Shown here one piece after another: positions 56,654 to 64,000 of a stretch of DNA of 64,000 nt. The notes beneath the pieces are model-generated. The model worked only from the letters and a program-made list of their open reading frames with translations, was not told where the DNA came from and did no database searches. Position 1 is the stretch's first letter; each line of letters starts with the position of its first letter. The translations under genes were made by a program, and so were the position numbers. Source of the DNA: Mesotaenium endlicherianum (Eukaryota; Streptophyta; Zygnematophyceae; Zygnematales; Mesotaeniaceae); NCBI GenBank assembly GCA_009602735.1, contig WELA01013853.1:283059-347058 (forward strand), written 5' to 3'.

Positions 56654-57477
56654 AGTAGCATCAAGGTTAGTAGCATCAGATTAATGAGCGCAAGAAAATT
56701 TTGAATTTTAAAAATTTAAATTTTAACCACATTTTTAGGACACAATAAGTTCAAAGAAACATATGGTTGTAAGTGTAATGTTTCTGCTTCTCACGAGGAT
56801 CTTTGCTCGGTATTCAAGAATAGTTCAATATTAGCGGAAAAAAAATAGCGATAACTTCGAGAAAATAGACAATCCTTGTGAAAGCTAAAATGAAAACTAA
56901 AAGTAGAATTTGTGCTTGTGAGAGTTGCACTCACAATGACTTGCAAGTATATATACTTGCACAACTTGAGGCACAGGAGTGCTTCGAGTCACCACCTAGG
57001 GCACTGGTTCATGTTCAACGAAAACAGGCGAAGGGATATAATCCGTTCGGCTAAATGCTCGTAACGCGCCGTTTGGCCGTTTGGAGACTTTTCGATGGTT
57101 TCCTAAAAACCGTGTCATGCCAAACGAGCATTTACGCGTTCACGCGACTTTTTCAAAAGTCGCGACTGTCCGCGAGGTTCGGACACATTCATCGGACATG
57201 AACCGGTAGTTATAATAACTACTTTGGCCAAGTCGATTTGGTGTGAAAGAATCAAACGAAAGGTCGCGGGTTTGAATCCGCCAAAATGCAAAGCAACTTC
57301 GCATATTATGTTTCGTTAGACTTTACGACAATTTTTGGAATCGCGACACGTCGACCGGGAGGTCGCGGGTTTGATTCCGACCGGTGGCTCCCTTGGGCGA
57401 CAACTTGGTGTTTTCTTTTGGGTCAACGACGCGCCATTAATCAAATACAATGAATATTAATATTCGAATTAGTGTGG
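56654..57477. other. unassigned sequence with inverted repeats and B-box-like motifs
   Basis: No gene is seen. It holds a perfect 10-bp inverted repeat (57143-57152 with 57155-57164, 2-base loop), an outer inverted pair AAATGCTCGT (57053-57062) and ACGAGCATTT (57124-57133), and the palindrome GAATATTAATATTC (57452-57465). Two copies of GGTCGCGGGTTTGA-TCCG, about 98 bp apart, resemble Pol III B boxes. Confidence 0.45.
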
Positions 57478-57776
57478 TGCCTAACAGTGTCGGTCACTCT
57501 GCACGTGCGTAGCCTTCCAGCACGTGTGCCTTTGAGTTAGTCGATGTGTCGATGGCCCTCCTCACGTGTGGGCAAACATGGTCGATCGACCTTTGCACGT
57601 GTGTCAATGACAAGCCTTACCAAGGTTGACCCATCCCTAGACTCCTGCACTTGCACCATGCAACCATGACCAACACTCAGAGCAATGTTCTCCTTCACCC
57701 AGCTCTCACCATCTGCTCATCCTAAGACTTAGCAGAAAATTTTAAAAATACTTGCCTTGCTTTAATTCCTCTTACA
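57478..57776 (-). repeat. LTR of family D, isolated copy
   Basis: 299 bp, TGCCTAACAGTG...CCTCTTACA, about 92% identical by eye to the D 3' LTR at 59031-59328. No matching flanks (TGTGG versus AGGAC), so it is not a clean solo LTR. Four CACGTG motifs lie at 57502, 57521, 57563 and 57596. Confidence 0.8.
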
Positions 57777-59030
57777 AGGACGGAAGTCTCTTACTTCCAC
57801 ATAGGCTTTATGCCTTAAGGTTCTTGGATTCACAGGCGAGCAAATTGTAGTTTGCATAAATCACACTCTAAGCAGCTTGACATACAACGTCAGATTCAGA
57901 GAAAATCGCCCTTCTGGCTTTCGCTTAACTTTCACAAAGTCACAGCTTACAAAACTCTGAAACTACACGTCTTTGCTGGCCTGGGTTAAGCTCTTCACTT
58001 AACTCAGCGCCTTAACAGCTCTTCACTGCCAGGCTAGGCTCACTCAGTTCTTCACTGAGAGCTTTATCTGCCAATACTACTCTCTCTTTTCGAGATGCGA
58101 ATGCGACTTTTGAGAACCTGGAAACTAACACACAACTCACCATTTTAAGGCTACTTCACACACACTTGTGGCGTTCGGCCGAATCTGTCCTAATCTCCTG
58201 GCAGATTCTATTATGCAGTTCTCCTACTTTCAACAATGAGATTCTCTCTTGGGAACTCCTACAATCCTAACTTATCTATGATACACAGAGAAGAATCTTC
58301 AGCGTCGGCAGAAGCGTGGGGCCTCGGCTCTCCAATGGCCTTGGGAACTCCTTCTTCTTCTTCGCGCCCTTCTTCTCCTTCCTTCTGCTCTTTCTGCTCC
58401 TTGGCAAAGGTGCGTGAGAGTGAATGACATGTCTCAGGTAAGATTTGTGCCTTTCGCAGGCACCACACGACGTCATCTTCCGAGAATGCCATGCTTAGTC
58501 ACAAAGCTTAGCTGCATGTCGCTTCTGCCTAGCCATGCTCAACTCAAACTCGTAGTCACTCAGCATGCATGCACACCTTGTGACTGTCGCGCGTGGTTGC
58601 TTAGCTTCTTAGCTGGCAGTCACACCTAATTGGCTCATGGCTAAGAACTCCTGAGCGGTGTGCACAAGCAAATGCCACTTGCTCAAGATTCCCAACCAGG
58701 CGGCCGTAATCTATCTTGGCATTGCGGCCATGTCCTTGCTAAATCTGCCAGTCACACAGTACCTGACTTGGTACCTGCTGGGCGGCTCATCACTGATCCC
58801 CAACTTCTAGTCTCGCGGCTGTCTATGCTGTCAAAACCTCCCCCATCCTTGGGTGTTTGGCACATTGACATTGACCTCTTGCCAATGGTCTTGACGCCGA
58901 CATAACCGCTGAGTGCGACGTAATCAGTCAAGTGGTCGGTGAGTCAACGTTGACTTTCCGTACCTGGGTGGCCGTAGCTTGCGTTGCGCGTGCAGCACCG
59001 TTAAACGGATAGTAGTCGCGACAACTGTCG
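57777..59030. other. unassigned sequence between two D LTRs
   Basis: 1,254 bp lie between two same-direction D LTRs. A minus-strand ORF of 77 codons (58259-58492) has an ATG and a Glu/Lys-rich middle but no known domain. I find no PBS or PPT of the expected kind at the inner LTR edges, so I do not call it a non-autonomous D element, though it could be an old one. Confidence 0.4.
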
Positions 59031-59328
59031 TGCCTAACAGTGTCGGTCCCTCGGCACGTGCGTTGCCTTCCAGCACGTGTGCCTTTGACCTGGTCGATGT
59101 GTCAGTGGCCCTCCTCACGTGTGGGCAAACATGGTCGATCAACCTTTGCACGTGTGTTGGTGACAAGCCTTACCAAGGTTGACCCATCCCTGGGCTCCTG
59201 AACTTGCACCATGCAACCATGACCAACACTCAGAGCAACATTCTCCTTCACCCAGCTCTCACCATATGCTTATTCTAAGACTTAGCAGAAAATTTTAAAA
59301 TACTTGCCTTGCCTTAATTCCTCTTACA
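59031..59328 (-). repeat. 3' LTR of D
   Basis: 298 bp with TG...CA ends, abutting a clean polypurine tract. It carries four CACGTG G-box cores at 59055, 59074, 59116 and 59149, at the same places as in the copy at 57478-57776. Confidence 0.88.
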
Positions 59329-59375
59329 CCCCTCTCTTTCAACTGAGGCGTCCCTGCCTTTTCTGCTGAAAGCTG

Positions 59376-62300
59376 TTATTTGCCAGCCCTGCGGCTAGGG
59401 GGTTCAGGAAGGCAGTCAGGACATTCCCATTGTCTTGCCATAATCTCTTCCTCGCCAATGCAAAAAGTGTGCCAACGGGCACCACACTTACCGCAAGTTA
59501 CCATTGCTTCCTGATCATCCAGCACTTTGCAGCTGGCACAAGGCATGGCTAGCACCAATTCCTTGGGCACAACCCTAATCGTAGGATTAATATTTGGCAA
59601 ATGGCATAACGAGCAATTTTGCACGTGGTCTCTCATGGTTTTACCATCAGAACCTTCCAGTTTTAGCACACCATTGTCAAACGCATTTTTCACGCGTAAG
59701 ATCACTGCACCTGAACTGGTGTCGATGGTGGTCTTGGTCTGGCGCTTGCGGTAGACGAAGTCTCCTTCTTGAATCTGCGTCATCTGCAAGCGGTAGCACC
59801 CGTCTCGCGTCCTGGCGTAACGCTGCGTATCTCTTTTCTGTGCAATTTTCAGATTGAACAGCGCAGCCGGCATCATGCGCTCAAATAACGCCTTACGGCG
59901 TACCAATACCTTTAGCAGTTCATCAGGGCTGTCCAGGTCTTTCACCTGTTCAATCTCCTGCTTGATGCTGCTGGGCACTACTGGACTTCTGCCAAACAGT
60001 ATCTGATATGGCGAGTAATTTGCCAAGGCAGCTTGCTTGCTAAATCTGGAACCCATAACCAGCCATGGCAGGGCCAGATCCCAGTCACGCTTGTCATGCT
60101 TAAGGCAAAACTTGCGCAAAGCAGACTTAATGATTTGCACCATCCTTCCTGCCAGACCATCTGCTTGCGGATGATCTCTAGACGTAGTGCGATGATCGAT
60201 GAAGCATCTATCCAAGAAATTCTAAAAAGACCCTTGGAACTCAGACCCTTGGTCTGTCAGCACTTCTGCTGGAGCTCCATAATGCACAATCACACCATTG
60301 AGGAGTGCTTCCGCTGTCCCTAGACTCTCCTTAGCAGTCAGAGGCACGACCTCTATCCACTTAGAGAAATGCTCAATCATGACCATGATATACTTGTTAC
60401 CTCGCTTAGACAGCGGTAGCTCACTTGCAAGATCGCAGCTCCAGCGGTAGCCTAGGCCCATGATTGGCAAAGGTTGCAAGTGTGGATGTTGCTGTGTAAA
60501 ACCAGCCTTGACGCGATCACAGCTTTGGCAGGCCTTGATCACATCTTCACACTGCTGCTTCATGCCCCTCCACCAGTAAGACAGCTCATAAAGACTATAC
60601 GTCTTCTTGACACCATAGTGTCCAGTGTTCTCGTGCATTTCCTGCACAAGAGCTCGTCTCCTGATGGGTTCTGACACTAACTTCTCCTGACCAGTTTCTT
60701 CAATTTTGAAGACGTTGTTGCGTTTCCAGCAAAACCTTTTAGCTCAATAACTTACCTGGTCCTTCTCCTTCACTGATACCCTTCCAAGTGAGTTCCCGTC
60801 TTCAGCCAATGCATAGTAGCTTAATCTTTCCAGATCTCTGAACTGAACAGGGGTAGAGGCTCAACTTCACCTGATGCTACCATTCCAGCCATTTCGGCTA
60901 GGCAGGCCACCAACTCTGCTGGGCTGCTCGGGTCTTCGTCCTCTCGAGCTCCTGTTCTGTCGTCTGAAGATGGGTCTGGGTTCCTGCTGAGTCCATCGGC
61001 ATCGTTGTTGAGCACTGCTGCTCTGTGCACCACCGTCATTTGGTACTTTTGCAGCTTAAGAGCCCAGCGAGCCAACTTACCAGTGAGGTCTCCATTCTTC
61101 ATCAGCCATAGTAATGGTGAGTGATCCGTGATCAGCGTGAAGGGTCTTCCCCACAAATACTCTCTGAAGTGTGTGATAGCCCAAACCACTGCCAGCAGCT
61201 CTCCTTCGTAGGACGAGTAGTTGCTCTCCGTTCGATTATTAGAGCATGAGGCATAGGCAATGACATACTCCTCTCTAGGGCTGCGGCCTGAGTGAGCACT
61301 ACGTCAATTTCCACACGACTTCAGTTAGTGTGCAAATTGAACGGCTTGGAGTAGTCAGGGGTTCGCAAGACTGGGGCTGTTACCAGCCGCTCCTTAAGCT
61401 CGTTCATGGCTTTCTCCGGAGCTTTTGTCCACACAAAAGGCACATCCTTTTTCAAGAGTTCCGTCAGGGGTTTAGCAATTTTGCTATAATCCTTCACAAA
61501 CTTACGATAGTATCCGCTTAGCCCTAACAGAGCTTTCAGCTTAGACACATTTGCTGGTGCAGGTATCTTGTAAATAGCCTCAGTCTTCACAGCTCGAGGG
61601 GACATAGCATTGTTCCCAGTCTCATGTCCTAGGTAAGGCACGTGTGCCTCAAAGAATCTGCACTTCCCAGGATGCAGCTTCATCTGAAATTTCTCCAGGC
61701 GCTGGAACACTTGTTCCAAGTGCTGGAGTTGCTCCTCTATGGACTTGCTGAATACTACCACATCGTCAATGTATGGCTTAGCAAAATCCAGCCCCTCCAG
61801 CACTTTATCCATAGTCCTCTGAAATATGGCTAGGGCATTTTTCAGCCCAAATGGCATTACTGTCCATTGCCAAAGTTCCCTTTGAGCCCAGAAAGCGATC
61901 TTACCTCGATCTTCTGTTTTCACAGGGATCTGGATGAAGCCTTGGCGTAGATCGATGATGCTGAACACCTTCTTGGTGGTGGCAATCGCAAAGATCCGCT
62001 CCAACGTAGGCATCACATAGCTGTCTGGCTCCGTGTAGAGATTCAGTCGCTTGTAATCTCCACACATACGAGTGGCAGTGTAATTGTCGGCCTCGTCCTT
62101 TTTAGCAACTACTACTGTGGGAGCCCCATGCACTGAGGTAGATTTTTCAATCATGCGGAGCTTATGCAGCTCTTCGCAAACTTTGTCCACACAGTCCCAC
62201 TCTGTCTGACTGAGCTTATGCGGCCTAAGTCTGACTGGGTTATCAGTAGTTAGTGTGATCTCACACACACTGGCAGTGGTTCTACCAATCTCCTCCTTAG

Positions 62301-62400
62301 TAAAAGCAAACACCCTGCGGTGTTTCTTCAGCAACCTTTCTACTTGTGCTCCATGCTGGGCTAAGACCATTTTCCCAATGGCAAAAGTCTCGGTTTCAGG
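59376..62400 (-). pseudogene. pol region of D (RT-RNase H-INT-PHD), broken
   Basis: On the minus strand: RT (about 61.6-62.3 kb; TVMPFGLKNA, YIDDVVVFSK), RNase H (about 60.9-61.3 kb; TLITDHSPLLWLM), integrase zinc finger (near 60.55-60.65 kb, CQSCDRVK), integrase core (60.2-60.45 kb, LTDQGSEFQG, and about 60.15 kb), GPY/F-like part (near 59.65-59.75 kb, VLKLEGSDGK) and a C-terminal PHD finger at 59412-59540. I see no chromodomain. Several breaks. Confidence 0.88.
59412..59540 (-). other. PHD finger at the C-terminus of the D integrase
   Basis: The spacing is Cys-x2-Cys-x11-Cys-x2-Cys-x4-His-x2-Cys-x12-Cys-x2-Cys with a Trp two residues before the seventh Cys: a complete C4HC3 PHD finger. Key blocks are CASC, CGKC, RWHTFC and WECPDC. 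PHD fingers read histone H3 tails (often K4 methylation). It occupies the position that the chromodomain takes in families A and B and lies 11 residues before the stop. Confidence 0.85.
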
Positions 62401-62433
62401 TTGCTTCTCCCCAACAAAGGCATCCAGTAGTTG

Positions 62434-63990
62434 CTACTCCTTGGGTGCAGGTGGGGACTTTTCGCCCTCATCCTGGCCCTCAGGCTTTTCTGCCTGATTC
62501 TGGCTCTCAGGCTTTTCTGCCTGATTCTTAGGAGGTGGGGTAGCAAGCTTTGCAGGTTGCTCCTCCGTTGCCATAGGCTCTGCAGCCTGTTTCCTAGGCT
62601 TTTTACCTTTCTCAATGACGCGTCGCCCCTCCTGCGGTGAGGTGTATGTCAGGCGCCTCCGGATGGGTTGCCTCAGGAACATTTCCTCGTTGACTGCAGT
62701 CCAACTGGTCCCGCTTCCTCCTTTTTCACGTGGCCAAGGTTGGTTTGCCACTAGCCAACCTGCAGGATCTGTCCTAGGGCTGATTACCCAGCCCCACTTT
62801 TGCTCAATAATAGCCATGCGGGCGACGGTCGTGTCATACTCCTCCCTTGCGGGTGGTGTGACCATCCATGATTGCGCCAACGTTTGCGGCCTTTGAGGTG
62901 CCGCTAGTTGTGCGAGGAAAACATCATCTGCTGCGGTCAAGCGGCTGATGGTGTTTCTCAGATCCATCAGTTCCCATTCTGGGATTGCAGGTGTCATGGG
63001 AGCAGGTGCCTCCGGCCTCTGCATCCTAAGATTTGATAGTTGCAACAAGGGCGTGTTGATGCCTGGCGGCACACTAATGCCCAATGCCATTGCCCTGCAA
63101 ATCAAGCCGTCCTCTCCCTCTCTCTGCAAAATATCCCGCAGAGGCGGAGGAGGTCGGGCTGTGGTTTCTCGCGGAACGCCCTCTCTCTGAGCCTTCCCCT
63201 TACGCTTGAAATATTGCTTTAGCATCCTCCTAAAAGATGCGCTACCCTCACGGGCCACCTTCCTTGGTTTGCTTGCGCGACCCTTGGGCTTACCTTGCGC
63301 TGTCTCCACTTTAGCAGTGCAGGCAGTCACCTCCTGCCGTTGCGGCGGTCGTGCGGTTGACTTGGGCTCTGCCACTGTAAGACTGGCAGTAGGGGTACTA
63401 GATGTTGGTGACCTTAGTTTTTCATAAAGGTCTGTCGGGCTTGGCCCCATCAGGTGGTCAGCTACCCAGTCGTCTATCCTCAGCTCTTGCAAGTGAAGCA
63501 GATCCAACTCTGGCGTGGGAAAACGTGGAGTTTCTTCCCTGGCTTCCTCTCCATTGTTGAGTGATCGACTCAGCTGTGTTGGCAACTGTGTCTTGTGGTT
63601 GCCCTTTGGCCTCTGGCTCTGGGCTCATCAGAACAGGTGTGGCGGGCAATCTTTCGACTGTCTCCTTCTTGCGTTGTTCAAAGATCACCTCCAGGCAAAT
63701 GGTCTTTCCAGACCCTCCAGAATTTCCTGAATTCTGACTGCATTCTTCGGCCCATTTGCCAATATTGCATTGGCGTTCTTCATATCTTGAAGTTGGCGCG
63801 TCTGGGGATGGGCTTCTGAATACTTGGTCTTGGGCCATGTTCCGTAACTCTGAAGTGGTCTCTTCCTCCCATTCCGGCATCCTCACAAATATTTGGCTGG
63901 ATCGTTCTGCAGATAATGGGACCTCCTGTGATTTGCTTGCTGCAGTGCTCGCCAAAGGGTTTGCTTCACCAGTTGCCTGGTCTTCCATGG
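62434..63990 (-). pseudogene. upstream coding region of D (gag or linker), partial
   Basis: It is Pro/Glu/Lys-rich with a basic KPKGRASKPRKVAREG stretch, the segment SFRRMLKQYFKRKGKA, and a duplicated NQAEKPES/NQAEKPEG unit made by a 27-bp tandem repeat near 62.47-62.53 kb. No zinc knuckle or protease motif was recognised, so I cannot say whether it is gag, a gag-pol linker or another domain. It continues past the window edge. About one or two breaks. Confidence 0.5.
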
Positions 63991-64000
63991 CTACGTCTTC

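Larger units (their letters stand above)
59031..64000 (-). mobile_element. Ty3/gypsy element, family D, with a PHD-finger integrase (runs off the window)
   Basis: Minus strand: 3' LTR 59031-59328, PPT (GAAAGAGAGGGG on the minus strand, 59329-59339 plus), pol 59376-62400 and a long upstream coding region to the window edge. The RT differs clearly from families A-C (YIDD box). Its 5' LTR, PBS and probably most of gag lie right of the window. It has several breaks and is a fossil; the D LTRs present (about 92% alike) suggest an old family. Confidence 0.88.

Noticed and set aside
57225-57290. A tRNA gene
   Set aside because: A- and B-box-like motifs are present, but acceptor, D and T stems do not pair.
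58425-58465. A host intron between CAGGTAAG and TTTCGCAG
   Set aside because: The distance is only about 25 bases, too short for a spliceosomal intron.
58236-58629. Overlapping ORFs on both strands near 58.3-58.6 kb as host genes
   Set aside because: No domain, no splice support and low-complexity content; not enough to call.
57478-59328. A short non-autonomous D element (LTR, 1.25 kb interior, LTR)
   Set aside because: Both LTRs face the same way, but no PBS or PPT lies at the inner edges and no target duplication flanks the pair; the right LTR belongs to the full D element.

Overview
This window is almost entirely transposable-element DNA from a large, repeat-rich eukaryotic genome. Plant-like chromoviruses (Ty3/gypsy elements with a chromodomain), primer-binding sites matching an initiator-Met tRNA and a TRIM element point to the green lineage, possibly a streptophyte alga, but no host gene here is good enough to prove it. 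I see no rRNA, no convincing tRNA, no CRISPR and no bacterial genes. The only host-gene candidate is a short terminal exon at 9372-9466 (minus).

Four LTR element families and one miniature are nested in each other. Family A (LTR about 720 bp, TGTAATGAATC...GATTCATTTCA) has gag, then pol with protease, RT, RNase H, integrase and chromodomain, then an extra third ORF (ORF3) between pol and the 3' LTR. Its copies are A1 (282-6748, +), A4 (24330 back to 9509, -, split by A2), A2 (11360-20176, +, nearly whole, TSD GTACC), A3 (32773-48848, +, split by a B element and a solo LTR), A5 (56653 back to 48849, -), a tail fragment at 27928-28204 and several solo or partial LTRs. Family B (39313-46480, -) is a second chromovirus and carries a 924-bp assembly gap. 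Family C (24331-27927, - and 31377-32772, +) is a third Ty3/gypsy family. Family D (59031 to beyond the right edge, -) is a Ty3/gypsy element whose integrase ends in a PHD finger instead of a chromodomain. A 473-bp TRIM with perfect 5-bp TSDs lies at 7555-8027.

Order of events, read from nesting: A4 landed first and A2 later entered its ORF3. A3 entered a C element, B entered A3's ORF3, and an LTR entered A3's 3' LTR, leaving a TSD that the sister LTR confirms as an empty site. By eye the LTR pairs of A2 and B are about 98% and 96% identical, so they are the younger insertions; the TRIM (about 87%) and the D LTR pair (about 92%) are older.

The most notable biology is in families A and D. Family A has a textbook -1 frameshift signal between gag and pol. 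Its ORF3 is preceded by a branchpoint and 3' splice site and flanked on both sides by a repeated hairpin plus purine-tract module. ORF3 occurs as two strongly diverged types behind nearly identical pol regions. Family D carries a C4HC3 PHD finger on its integrase and four CACGTG G-boxes in each 300-bp LTR. All LTR elements are treated here as fossils.
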